From REEB95 sp035648735 (GTDB lineage: Bacteria > Pseudomonadota > Alphaproteobacteria > ATCC43930 > CGMCC-115725): a DNA stretch of 32,852 nt. The stretch covers positions 1 to 32,852 of the forward strand of contig DASRKX010000005.1 in the NCBI GenBank assembly GCA_035648735.1, written 5' to 3'. The notes beneath the pieces were generated by a model, which saw nothing but the letters and a program-made list of their open reading frames with translations, did not search any database and was not told the DNA's origin. A program made the translations under genes and the position numbers. Shown piece after piece: positions 25,933 to 32,852 of the stretch (within the stretch, counting starts at the first letter, position 1; each line of letters begins with the position of its first letter).

Positions 25933-26843
25933 GGCAGCGCCTCGAGCGTGTAGCGCTGAGCCGGCTCAACCGTCAGATCGGCGGCCAATTTCAGGCCCAT
26001 GCCGAGAACCAGGATGGCGAGCGCCGCGCGCAGCTGCTCGCCCCTGAGGCGCGTGCCGAAGCGGCTGCCGAGCTGCGCACCGATGACGCCGCCGAGCAGC
26101 AGGATGAGCGCCAGCACGATGTCGACGGTGCCGTTCTCGATCGCCTGCAGCACGGTCACCGCGGCGGAGACGAAGATGATCTGGAAGAGCGAGGTGCCGG
26201 GCACCGTCTGCGTCGGCATGCCGAGGATGTAGATCATCGCCGGCACCATGACGAAGCCGCCGCCGATGCCCATGATTGCCGACAGCATGCCGACCACGAA
26301 GCCGAGGCCGAGGGGCAGCAGCATGCTGATATAGAGCTTGGAGCGGCGGAACCGCATCTTGAACGGCAGGCCGTGCAGCCAGGTGTGCTGATGCAGCTTG
26401 CGCCGGGGCAGCGCCGGCTGACGCAGCCGCAGGAAGGCGCGGATGCTCTCGATCATCATCAGCGCGCCGAGCACGCCGAGCAGCAGCGCGTAGGACAGGT
26501 TCACCACGGTCTCGGCCTGGCCGAAGCGCAGCAGCAGGGCAAAGAACCAGACGCCGAGCACCGAGCCGGCCAACCCGCCGGCCAGCATCACGAATCCCAT
26601 GGCGAAATCGACATTGCCGCGCCGCCAATGCGCCAGCGCACCCGAGACCGAGGCGCCGACAAGCTGATTGGCCGAGGTCGCGACCGCGACCGCGTGCGGC
26701 ACGCCGAAGACGATAAGCAGCGGCGTCATGAGAAAGCCGCCGCCGACGCCGAAGATGCCCGACAGGAAGCCGACCGCCGCGCCCAATATCAGCAGCACGA
26801 GGCCGTTCAATGAGACCGCGGCGATGGGCAGGTAAATATCCAC
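25929..26843 (-). CDS. TauE/SafE (TSUP) family anion transporter
   Basis: A 304-residue inner-membrane protein with about eight hydrophobic helices and the two internally repeated TSUP motifs GFLSGIFGVGGGFLMTPLL (N-terminal half) and GMLSAIMGIGGGFVMVPAM (C-terminal half). The family exports or imports sulfite, sulfoacetate and related sulfur or organic anions. The GTG at 26843 (MDIYLP) is chosen because GGGGGA lies 8 nt upstream; an in-frame TTG at 26858 adds five residues. It is the first gene of the tauE-TIGR02186-usp operon. The substrate cannot be told from sequence. Confidence 0.92.
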   Translation of the reverse strand: MDIYLPIAAVSLNGLVLLILGAAVGFLSGIFGVGGGFLMTPLLIVFGVPHAVAVATSANQLVGASVSGALAHWRRGNVDFAMGFVMLAGGLAGSVLGVWFFALLLRFGQAETVVNLSYALLLGVLGALMMIESIRAFLRLRQPALPRRKLHQHTWLHGLPFKMRFRRSKLYISMLLPLGLGFVVGMLSAIMGIGGGFVMVPAMIYILGMPTQTVPGTSLFQIIFVSAAVTVLQAIENGTVDIVLALILLLGGVIGAQLGSRFGTRLRGEQLRAALAILVLGMGLKLAADLTVEPAQRYTLEALP

Positions 26844-26926
26844 GGCGGAATCCCCCAACGCCGCACGCGGGCGGCGCGCGGTCGGTCGCCCAAGCTACAA
26901 CCGCGACGCGGCGGCAACCAAGCGTT

Positions 26927-26956
26927 TTGCCGCCCGGGGGCGACGGGCGCTATGAT
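26927..26956 (+). promoter_or_regulatory. Candidate promoter of the HbpS/GlcG-like gene
   Basis: TTGCCG (26927-26932) and TATGAT (26951-26956) are spaced by 18 nt, about 32 nt before the start codon at 26989. The -10 box matches 5 of 6 positions of TATAAT; the -35 box matches 4 of 6. A GGGAG ribosome binding site follows. Confidence 0.45.
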
Positions 26957-26988
26957 CCGATCCCTCGCCAGCCTTATGGGAGCCCCGC

Positions 26989-27402
26989 ATGGCCGATCTC
27001 GCCGACCGCAAGACGCTGACCCTGGAAGGCGCCCGCAAGGTGATCGCCGCCGCCGAGGCCGAGGCGAGGAAGCACAATTTCGCGCTGTCGATGTCGGTGG
27101 TCGACGAGGCAGGGCATCTGCTGCATTTCATCCGCATGGACGGCGCGGGCCTCGCCAGTGTCGAGGTCTCGGCCGCCAAGGCGCGCGCCGCGGTGATGTT
27201 CAAGCGCCCGACCAAGTTCTGGGAAGACGCCTATGCCAGCGGCAAGACGCATCTCGCCAGCCTGCCGGGCGTGCTGCCGATTGAAGGGGGCGTCCCCTTG
27301 ATGGCGGGCGACAAGGTGGTGGGCGGCCTCGGCGTCTCGGGCGCCTCCTCGGCGCAGGACGGCCAATGCGCCGCCGCCGGCGTGGCCGCGCTCGGCAAAT
27401 AA
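26989..27402 (+). CDS. HbpS/GlcG family protein (possible haem-binding)
   Basis: A 137-residue single-domain protein of the HbpS/GlcG (DUF336) family: LTLEGARKVIAAAEAEA at the start, MSVVDEAGHLLHFIRMDGA, the helix around KARAAVMFKRPTK and the Gly-rich GVPLMAGDKVVGGLGVSG. Some members bind haem or aquo-cobalamin, others are encoded with glycolate or propanediol genes; none of those genes is nearby. There is no signal peptide, so it is probably cytoplasmic. The start is the ATG at 26989. The gene ends 3 bp from the convergent trpS stop. Confidence 0.88.
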   Translation: MADLADRKTLTLEGARKVIAAAEAEARKHNFALSMSVVDEAGHLLHFIRMDGAGLASVEVSAAKARAAVMFKRPTKFWEDAYASGKTHLASLPGVLPIEGGVPLMAGDKVVGGLGVSGASSAQDGQCAAAGVAALGK

Positions 27403-27405
27403 GGT

Positions 27406-28404
27406 CTAGGGCCGCAACAGGCCCATGAGATCGAAGATTTCGCGCAAATTCGGCAAGGCGATGGCGTTGGCCCGGTCGGCCCCGTCCTTCAGCACGCCGT
27501 CGATATAGCCGGGATCGGCCTGCAAGCGGCGCATCTCGCCGCCGATCTTGCCTAGCACCTCGGACGCCACGCCCGAGAGCTCCTCCTTGAAGGCCGAGAA
27601 GCTCTTTCCGGCGAAGCGCGCCACCGCCGCCGGCTTGTCCAGCCCCGACAGCGCGGCATAGATGCCGAGGAGATTGTCCGCCTCGGGCCGCGCCGCCGAT
27701 TCCTTCTCGTCCGCCGGCAGCGGCTGCGGATCGGTCTTCGCCTTGCGGATTTTCAGTGCGATAGCGTCGGCATCGTCGGTCATGTTGATGCGTGAATAAT
27801 CGGATTCGTCTGATTTCGACATCTTCCTGGTGCCGTCGCGCAGGCTCATCACCCGCGTGCCGGCGCCAAAGATTTGGGGTTCCGGCAGCGGAAAGAACTC
27901 GACGCCATAGCGCCGATTGAAGGCGCCGGCGATGTCGCGCGCCAGCTCGAGATGCTGCTTCTGGTCCTCGCCGACCGGCACATGCGTCGCCTTATAGAGG
28001 AGCACATCGGCCGCCATCAGCACCGGATAGGCGTAGAGGCCGAGCCCGGCATTGTCGCGCGTCTTGCCCGCCTTCTCCTTGAACTGAGTCATGCGGTTGA
28101 GCCAGCCGAGCGGCGTCAGGCACCCGAGCAGCCACGCGAGCTCGGCATGGCCGGGCACGGTCGATTGGTTGAAGATGATGCAGCGCTTGGGATCGATGCC
28201 GGCGGCGATATAGGCGGCGGTGACTTCGCGCGTCTGCGCCTTGAGCTGCGCCGGGTCCTGCGGCAGCGTCAGCGCGTGCAAATCGACGATGCAGAAAATG
28301 CAGTCGTAACCCTTCTGCAGCTGCACCCAGTTGCGGATGGCGCCGAGGTAATTGCCGAGATGCAGATTGCCGGTGGGCTGCACGCCCGAGAAGATGCGGT
28401 TCAT
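27406..28404 (-). CDS. trpS: Tryptophanyl-tRNA synthetase
   Basis: A 332-residue class I aminoacyl-tRNA synthetase charging tRNA-Trp. The HIGH-type motif is GNLHLGNYLGA near the N terminus and the KMSKS loop is RKMSKSDES. VPVGEDQKQHLELARDIA is a further TrpRS signature. The ATG at 28404 overlaps the murJ stop by 4 nt, the usual murJ-trpS coupling in Alphaproteobacteria. Confidence 0.98.
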   Translation of the reverse strand: MNRIFSGVQPTGNLHLGNYLGAIRNWVQLQKGYDCIFCIVDLHALTLPQDPAQLKAQTREVTAAYIAAGIDPKRCIIFNQSTVPGHAELAWLLGCLTPLGWLNRMTQFKEKAGKTRDNAGLGLYAYPVLMAADVLLYKATHVPVGEDQKQHLELARDIAGAFNRRYGVEFFPLPEPQIFGAGTRVMSLRDGTRKMSKSDESDYSRINMTDDADAIALKIRKAKTDPQPLPADEKESAARPEADNLLGIYAALSGLDKPAAVARFAGKSFSAFKEELSGVASEVLGKIGGEMRRLQADPGYIDGVLKDGADRANAIALPNLREIFDLMGLLRP

Positions 28405-29999
28405 GGTCCGTCGATCGGTGGCACGGAAGGCGCGGTGTTATCGCCGCCGCCGGGGCCGCGGGTCAAGCGCAGACGGGATTTGATCTCGCCCCAGCGCGCG
28501 GCGCCCAGCGCCAGCGACAGCGCGGCGAAGGCGCCGAGGCCGGCGGCGACCAGAATGGCAAGCGCCGCGAGACGCAGCGGCAGCGCATCGGCCAGCCATG
28601 GAGTCAAAGGAACCCGCAGCAGCGCCACCGCCGCGCCCATGCCGATGGCAGCGGCGAATATCCGGGGGATGCGCGCGCGCGACCGCGCATCGAGCGTGAA
28701 ATGCCCGCGCTTGTGCAGCAGCCAGAGCAGCGCCATGGAATTGATCCAGCCGGCGGTCGAGGTGGCGAGCGCGATGCCGACATGGCGCAGCGGCAAGACG
28801 ACGCCGAGCAGCAGCGTCAGCGCCAGATTCGCCGCCACCGCGACGAAGGCGATCTTGACCGGCGTCGCGGTGTCGTGGCGCGCAAAAAACGCCGGCGCCA
28901 GCACCTTGACCAGCACGAAGGCGGGCAGGCCCACCGCATAGGCGGCGAGCGCGCCCGCCGTCGCCGCGGTCTCGGTGGCGCCGAAGGCGCCGCGCTCGAA
29001 CAGCGCCTGCAGGATAGGCTTCGCCAGGATTCCGAGCGCCGCCGCCGCGGGCAGCGTCAGGAACAGCGCCAGCTCGAGCCCGCGATTTTGCGTCGCGACC
29101 GCGCCGGCTTCGTCCCCCAGCCTTACCTGTCGCGACAGCGGCGGCAGGATGGCGGTGCCGACCGCGATGCCCACGACACCAAGAGGAAGCTGATTCAATC
29201 GATCGGCGTAATAGAGGTAGGACACCGTGCCGGTCGGCAGCAGCGAGGCGATCGCGGTCGAGATCACCAGATTGAGCTGCGTCACGCCGGCGCCGAAGAT
29301 ACCCGGCAGCATGAGCTTGACCAGGCGCTTGATCGCGGGCGTCCAGCGCGGCCAGGGCATGTGCAGCGCCAGCCCCGCCTGGTGGCACGACACCATGAGC
29401 CAGACGAATTGCGCGAAGCCCGCCAGCGTCACCGCCCAGGCGAGCACCTCGCCGCTCACCGGCCGCACCAGGACGAGCGCACCGATCAGGAACAGGTTCA
29501 GCAGCACCGGCGTCGCGGCGGTTGCGGCGAAACGCTCGACCGAATTCAGCACGCCGCCCTGCAGCGCCACCAGCGAGATGAACAGAAGGTAGGGAAAGGT
29601 GATGCGCGTCAGCACGACCGTCAGCCCGAATTTCGCAGGCTCCGACGCGAAGCCCGGCGCCAGCACATGCAGCAGCGCCGGCGTGGCAAGCTCGCAGACC
29701 AGCACGAAGACGAACAGGAATGCGGTGAGCACCGACACCGAATCCTCGGCGAAACGCTTGGCGGCGGCTTTGCCGTCCTTGGCGATCATGCCGGCGAAGA
29801 TCGGCACGAAGGCGGCGCTGAACGCACCTTCGGCGAAGAAGCTGCGGAACAGATTAGGCAGGCGAAGCGCCACGAAGAACGCGTCCGCCACCGGGCCGGC
29901 GCCGAGGAACGCCGCCGTCAGCATGTCGCGGACAAAGCCGAGGATCCGGCTCGCCATGGTGTAGCCGCCGACGGTGGCGACCGAGCGCAACAGGGCCAT
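28401..29999 (-). CDS. murJ: Lipid II flippase MurJ
   Basis: A 532-residue polytopic inner-membrane protein of the MVF/MOP superfamily, with about 14 hydrophobic helices. It flips lipid II to the periplasm for peptidoglycan synthesis. Signatures are LRSVATVGGYTMASRILGFVRDML and FFVALRLPNLFRSFFAEGAFSAAFVP at the N terminus. The start is the ATG at 29999; the frame remains open upstream but that stretch is non-conserved. glnD, which often precedes murJ, is not present; instead there is a divergent stress-type promoter. Confidence 0.97.
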   Translation of the reverse strand: MALLRSVATVGGYTMASRILGFVRDMLTAAFLGAGPVADAFFVALRLPNLFRSFFAEGAFSAAFVPIFAGMIAKDGKAAAKRFAEDSVSVLTAFLFVFVLVCELATPALLHVLAPGFASEPAKFGLTVVLTRITFPYLLFISLVALQGGVLNSVERFAATAATPVLLNLFLIGALVLVRPVSGEVLAWAVTLAGFAQFVWLMVSCHQAGLALHMPWPRWTPAIKRLVKLMLPGIFGAGVTQLNLVISTAIASLLPTGTVSYLYYADRLNQLPLGVVGIAVGTAILPPLSRQVRLGDEAGAVATQNRGLELALFLTLPAAAALGILAKPILQALFERGAFGATETAATAGALAAYAVGLPAFVLVKVLAPAFFARHDTATPVKIAFVAVAANLALTLLLGVVLPLRHVGIALATSTAGWINSMALLWLLHKRGHFTLDARSRARIPRIFAAAIGMGAAVALLRVPLTPWLADALPLRLAALAILVAAGLGAFAALSLALGAARWGEIKSRLRLTRGPGGGDNTAPSVPPIDGP

Positions 30000-30067
30000 T
30001 CCGGATGTGTAGGGGAAAGCCGGCCGATAGGGAAGCGGAGGTGCCCCTAAAACCTTGCGGCGACAGG

Positions 30068-30092
30068 GGAACCGCCCGGGGCGCCGCTCGTT
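30068..30092 (+). promoter_or_regulatory. EcfG-type (general stress response) promoter
   Basis: GGAAC (30068-30072) and CGTT (30089-30092) are separated by 16 nt, a perfect match to the sigma-EcfG consensus GGAAC-N16/17-CGTT. The start codon of the small membrane protein follows 38 nt later. The rest of 30000-30130 shows no gene. Confidence 0.7.
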
Positions 30093-30130
30093 GGATGGGA
30101 GGCAGGAAACCACCGATCAAGGAGAAATCC

Positions 30131-30331
30131 ATGGCGGAGCCCCGTAATTCCAATTCCGGCCCCGGCCTCTATTTAATTGTCGGCGCTATGGCGGCGGCGG
30201 TGGTCGTCCTCGGCGTCTTTGTTTTCAATGGCGGCCACGTCGGACCGGCGCCTTGGGGCAGGTACGACGTCACCATCCAGCCCGGCCACGGCACCGCCAG
30301 CGCGCCGGGGACGCCGCACGCCGGTCAATAG
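30131..30331 (+). CDS. Small single-pass membrane protein, hypothetical
   Basis: A 66-residue protein that I do not recognise. A short polar N terminus (about 12 residues) precedes one hydrophobic helix (about 13-34: LYLIVGAMAAAVVVLGVFVF) and a Gly/Pro/His-rich tail that probably faces the periplasm. GGAG lies 6 nt before the ATG at 30131. It sits immediately downstream of a perfect EcfG-type promoter, which suggests a general-stress membrane protein. dapB follows after about 100 bp. Confidence 0.7.
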   Translation: MAEPRNSNSGPGLYLIVGAMAAAVVVLGVFVFNGGHVGPAPWGRYDVTIQPGHGTASAPGTPHAGQ

Positions 30332-30373
30332 CGGCATTCGCCGCCGGGCCGGTCCGTAGCGCAAGCCGCCGCG

Positions 30374-30394
30374 GGCCTTGCAATTAATAAGGCC
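30374..30394 (+). other. Hairpin upstream of dapB
   Basis: GGCCTT / AAGGCC form a 6-bp stem with a 9-nt AT-rich loop, 35 nt before the dapB start. No T-run follows, so it is not a classical terminator. The rest of the gap 30332-30429 shows no gene. Confidence 0.25.
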
Positions 30395-30429
30395 TTCGCC
30401 GACCTTGCTTGCCTCGCGGGGAGCGGCGC

Positions 30430-31236
30430 ATGGCGGATATCGAAATCGGCGTGACGGGATGCGGCGGCCGCATGGGACGCATGCTGCTGGCCGAAATCGC
30501 CGAAACCAAGGGATGCCGCATCGCCGGCGGCGTCGACGCACCGGGTAGCGCCGCGCTCGGCCGCGACCTCGGCGAGCTCGCCGGCGTGGTGCCGCTCGGC
30601 ATCAAGGCGGGCGGCGACGCCGCCGCGCTTATCCATACCTCGGACGTTGTCATCGACTTCACCGCGCCGGCGGCGAGCGTCCGGCATGCCAAGCTCGCCG
30701 CGGCCAGCGGCAAGGCCCTGGTCATCGGCACCACCGGGCTCGACAAGGCGCAGCTGGACGCCATCGTCGCCGCGGCGAAAAAGGCGCCCATCCTGACCGC
30801 GCCGAATATGAGCGTCGGCGTCAATCTGCTGCTGCGTCTCGTCAAGGAGGCGGCGGCGCGGCTCGGCGAGGATTACGACATCGAAATTTTCGAGATGCAC
30901 CACCGCCACAAGGTCGACGCGCCTTCGGGCACGGCGCTGGCGCTGGGCGGTGCCGCCGCGTCGGGCCGCGGCATCGACCTGGCGAAGAAAAGCAAGCGCG
31001 CGCGCGACGGCGTCACCGGCGCACGTCAGGCCGGCGACATCGGCTTCGCCGTGTTGCGCGGCGGCGACGAGGTCGGCGAGCACCGGGTCATTTTCGCCGG
31101 GCCGGGCGAGACGCTGACGCTCGGCCACCGCGCGACGAGCCGGCGGGTGTTCGCGCGCGGCGCGGTGCGGGCAGCGTTGTGGCTGGCGCGGCAGAAGCCG
31201 GGGCTTTACGGGATGGAGCAGGTGCTGGCCGGCTAG
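30430..31236 (+). CDS. dapB: 4-hydroxy-tetrahydrodipicolinate reductase
   Basis: A 268-residue DapB of the lysine/diaminopimelate pathway, supplying peptidoglycan precursor. The nucleotide-binding loop is VTGCGGRMGRM at the N terminus; then FTAPAASVRHA, GTTGL and APNMSVGVNLL. The catalytic segment is EMHHRHKVDAPSGTAL (His and Lys intact). The ATG at 30430 has GGGGAG about 6 nt upstream; a TTG at 30409 is in frame but less likely. Its last 149 nt overlap the convergent nth gene. Confidence 0.97.
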   Translation: MADIEIGVTGCGGRMGRMLLAEIAETKGCRIAGGVDAPGSAALGRDLGELAGVVPLGIKAGGDAAALIHTSDVVIDFTAPAASVRHAKLAAASGKALVIGTTGLDKAQLDAIVAAAKKAPILTAPNMSVGVNLLLRLVKEAAARLGEDYDIEIFEMHHRHKVDAPSGTALALGGAAASGRGIDLAKKSKRARDGVTGARQAGDIGFAVLRGGDEVGEHRVIFAGPGETLTLGHRATSRRVFARGAVRAALWLARQKPGLYGMEQVLAG

Positions 31237-31885
31237 ACGCTTCGAGAGTCGTCTTCGCCGGGTAGAGACAGATCTCGCGCACCACGCATGCGTAGCATTT
31301 CGGCACGCGCGCGACGCAGGTATAGCGGCCGTGCAGGATGAGCCAATGATGAGCGTGCCGGCGAAAGCGCTCGGGCACCACCTTCATCAGCGCGTCCTCC
31401 ACCTCGCGCGGATTGCGGCCGGGCGCCAGGCCGGTGCGGTTGGCGACCCGGAAGATATGCGTGTCGACCGCGATGGTCGCTTCGCCGAAGGCGACGTTGA
31501 GCACGACATTCGCCGTCTTGCGGCCGACGCCGGGCAGCTCCTCCAGCGCCTCACGCGTACGCGGCACCGCGCCGCCGTGCTTTTCCAGCAGGATTTGCGA
31601 CAGGGCGATGACGTTGCGCGCCTTGGTGCGGAAGAGGCCGATGGTTTTTATATAGTCGCGCAGCCTGTCCTCGCCGAGCGCCGCCATCTCCGCCGGGTTG
31701 TCGGCAATCTTGAACAGGGATTCGGTCGCCCGGTTGACGCTGACGTCTGTTGCCTGGGCGGAAAGGGCGACCGCGACCAGAAGCGTATAGGGATTCAGAT
31801 ATTCAAGCTCGGTCTCCGGGTTGGGGCGTTGCGCCGCCAGTAGCTCGAAGAAGCGCTCGACATCCTTTGGTTTGATTCGCCGCAT
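31088..31885 (-). CDS. nth: Endonuclease III (DNA glycosylase/AP lyase) with antisense-encoded tail
   Basis: A 265-residue Nth that excises oxidised pyrimidines. The helix-hairpin-helix is LPGVGRKTANVVL with catalytic K123; D141 is in VDTHIFRV. The 4Fe-4S cluster is bound by C190-x6-C197-x2-C200-x5-C206. The core ends near residue 212, the usual length for the family. The last 50 or so residues are a basic A/P/S/R-rich tail read entirely from the strand opposite to dapB. Start ATG at 31885, only 25 bp from the divergent DUF2244 gene. The core assignment is secure; whether the tail is functional is unknown. Confidence 0.96.
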   Translation of the reverse strand: MRRIKPKDVERFFELLAAQRPNPETELEYLNPYTLLVAVALSAQATDVSVNRATESLFKIADNPAEMAALGEDRLRDYIKTIGLFRTKARNVIALSQILLEKHGGAVPRTREALEELPGVGRKTANVVLNVAFGEATIAVDTHIFRVANRTGLAPGRNPREVEDALMKVVPERFRRHAHHWLILHGRYTCVARVPKCYACVVREICLYPAKTTLEASSRPAPAPSRKAPASAAPATTLPAPRRARTPAGSSRGGRASASRPARRK

Positions 31886-31901
31886 CGACCAACCCTAATA
31901 T
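31872..31901 (+). promoter_or_regulatory. Candidate promoter of the DUF2244 gene within nth
   Basis: TTGATT (31872-31877) and TAATAT (31896-31901) are spaced by 18 nt, the first lying inside the nth coding region. Transcription would begin only a few nucleotides before the ATG at 31911. The AATATT centre is symmetric and could also serve nth on the other strand. Confidence 0.35.
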
Positions 31902-31910
31902 TCTCTCGCC

Positions 31911-32399
31911 ATGAGCGCCACCGCCGGACACGTTTTTTTCGAGGCCGAACTCACGCCCTATCGGAGCTTGCCGCCCCGGGGCTTCGCCATCGTCATGGCG
32001 GTGCTGGGCGGTGCGTCCTTCGTTCTCTCTGTGGGTTTTGTCCTGCTCGGCGCGTGGCCGGTGACCGGCTTTTTCGGCCTCGACGTGGCGCTGGTCTATT
32101 GCGCCTTCCGCGCCAGCTACCGGAGCGCGCGCAAGCGGGAGCGCGTGCGGTTGACCCAATCCTCCCTCACGGTCGAGCGCGTCGGCGTGCGCGGCGAGCG
32201 GCGGCATTGGCGCTTCGAGCCGGTCTGGGCGAGCCTCGTCTTCGAGGAGATCGACGAGACGGAAAACCGCCTGCTGCTCGCCTCGCACGGCAAAAATCTT
32301 GTGCTCGGCGGCTTCCTGGCGCCGGCCGAGCGCAAACGGCTTTATTACGGGCTGAAAGAGGCGCTCGCCCGCTGGCGCGCGGCGCTGATCGCGCGCTGA
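31911..32399 (+). CDS. DUF2244 domain membrane protein
   Basis: A 162-residue protein of the DUF2244 family. Two membrane helices lie at about residues 25-46 (FAIVMAVLGGASFVLSVGFVLL) and 50-66, followed by a cytoplasmic beta-rich domain (RVRLTQSSLTVERVG to LEEALARW-like end). The family is common in Alphaproteobacteria and often next to nth, but its function is unknown. The ATG at 31911 has no evident ribosome binding site, which suits a very short leader. It ends 8 bp from the convergent DUF6496 gene. Confidence 0.85.
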   Translation: MSATAGHVFFEAELTPYRSLPPRGFAIVMAVLGGASFVLSVGFVLLGAWPVTGFFGLDVALVYCAFRASYRSARKRERVRLTQSSLTVERVGVRGERRHWRFEPVWASLVFEEIDETENRLLLASHGKNLVLGGFLAPAERKRLYYGLKEALARWRAALIAR

Positions 32400-32407
32400 C
32401 GGATCGC

Positions 32408-32587
32408 CTAGCGCTTCTTGCGCCGTTTGCGCGACTGGCCGGATTCCGACATGGCGATGGCGATCGCCTGCTTGCGGCTCTTCACCTTGCCGTGGCGGCC
32501 TTTTCCGCTCTTGAGCTTGCCCGATTTGTACTCGCGCATCACCTTGGTGACCTTCGCCTTCTTGCCGCGTTTGGTGCGGGGTGCCAT
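32408..32587 (-). CDS. DUF6496 small basic protein
   Basis: A 59-residue, strongly basic protein rich in Lys, Arg, Gly and Ser, starting MAPRTKRGKKAKVTKVMREY and ending in a run of K/R. The stretch KVMREYKSGKLKSG and KSRKQAIAIAMSESG are typical of the DUF6496 family. Function is unknown; charge suggests nucleic-acid binding. The ATG at 32587 has a GGAGG ribosome binding site 5 nt upstream. An EcfG-type promoter lies 31 nt further upstream, pointing to general-stress expression. The open frame extends upstream to 32698, but that part overlaps the promoter and is not conserved in character. Confidence 0.85.
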   Translation of the reverse strand: MAPRTKRGKKAKVTKVMREYKSGKLKSGKGRHGKVKSRKQAIAIAMSESGQSRKRRKKR

Positions 32588-32618
32588 GCAAACCTCCGGG
32601 TAGCTGAATCGCTGACCA

Positions 32619-32643
32619 AACGCCGCGGGCCGGGCGCGGTTCC
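32619..32643 (-). promoter_or_regulatory. EcfG-type (general stress response) promoter of the DUF6496 gene
   Basis: On the minus strand GGAAC (32643-32639) and CGTT (32622-32619) are separated by 16 nt, again an exact match to GGAAC-N16/17-CGTT. The DUF6496 start codon begins 31 nt downstream. Confidence 0.7.
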
Positions 32644-32696
32644 GCCATTCGGCTTTCGCCGTACCGCCGCGCGCGATAGATTTGCCGCGGGGGACC

Positions 32697-32852
32697 ATGG
32701 TTGCACGAATCAGAACCGTCGCCTTTCAGGGCATCGAGGCCGTGCCGGTCGAGGCGCAGGTGACGATATCCGCCGGTCTGCCCGCCTTCACCGTGGTCGG
32801 CTTGCCCGACAAGGCGGTCGGCGAATCGCGCGAGCGCGTGCGCGCGGCGCTC
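32697..32852 (+). CDS. ComM/YifB family Mg-chelatase-like ATPase, N-terminal fragment
   Basis: The first 52 codons of a YifB/ComM protein; the gene leaves the window on the right. The segments TVAFQGIEAVPVEAQVTIS and FTVVGLPDKAVGESRERVRAAL are the conserved N-terminal ChlI-like domain of the family. In Vibrio and Haemophilus ComM is a hexameric helicase that promotes branch migration during natural transformation; many non-competent bacteria also carry it. The ATG at 32697 has GGGGGA just upstream. It is divergent from the DUF6496 gene. Confidence 0.9.
   Translation, partial: MVARIRTVAFQGIEAVPVEAQVTISAGLPAFTVVGLPDKAVGESRERVRAAL

Overview
The window is a GC-rich chromosomal stretch from an alphaproteobacterium. 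The evidence is the classic alphaproteobacterial block miaB-phoH-ybeY-corC-lnt-xre-trmB / rimP-nusA-ylxR-infB-rbfA-truB-rpsO-pnp, an Irr-type and a Fur/Mur-type iron regulator, a MucR/Ros family regulator, an olsB-olsA ornithine-lipid pair, and two promoters matching the alphaproteobacterial general-stress sigma factor EcfG. The order cannot be fixed from sequence alone; a Rhodospirillales- or Hyphomicrobiales-like organism is plausible. No rRNA, tRNA, CRISPR array, insertion sequence or prophage is visible. Genes are tightly packed and no gene-free gap exceeds about 160 bp.

Layout. (1) 1-1644, minus strand: an iron/oxidative-stress module of irr, rubrerythrin and a partial 4Fe-4S protein. 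A near-consensus Irr binding site (ICE) sits just upstream of the rubrerythrin promoter. (2) 1742-3139: a long-form nitronate monooxygenase-like flavoenzyme. (3) 3210-12535, minus strand: the translation/transcription operon read rimP, nusA, ylxR-L7Ae, infB, rbfA, truB, rpsO, pnp, preceded by a leader that contains an intrinsic terminator (probable attenuator). (4) 12667-23357, minus strand: tsaB-rimI, then mucR, fur/mur, olsB, olsA, miaB, phoH, ybeY, corC, lnt, then xre and trmB, mostly with overlapping or nearly touching ends. metK, usually between xre and trmB, is absent. (5) 23443-32852, mixed strands: a VanX/DdpX-type dipeptidase, nfuA, a TauE/SafE transporter-TIGR02186-UspA operon, a HbpS/GlcG-like protein, murJ-trpS, a small membrane protein, dapB, nth, a DUF2244 protein, a DUF6496 protein and the start of comM/yifB.

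How the genes work together. Most products serve ribosome assembly and translation (RimP, RbfA, TruB, S15, IF2, YbeY, RimI, TsaB, MiaB, TrmB, TrpS), RNA turnover (PNPase, PhoH, YbeY) and the cell envelope (Lnt, MurJ, OlsA/OlsB, DapB, CorC). Iron recurs: two Fur-superfamily regulators (Irr, Fur/Mur) lie among genes for Fe or Fe-S proteins (rubrerythrin, ferredoxin-like protein, MiaB, NfuA, Nth).

The window is mainly housekeeping and no wholly new gene system is evident. The observations most worth following are regulatory or architectural: the two EcfG-type promoters in front of small proteins, the ICE site at rubrerythrin, the rimP-nusA leader terminator, symmetric operators at the xre promoter, the missing metK, the nth tail encoded antisense to dapB, and the uncharacterised TauE-TIGR02186-Usp operon.
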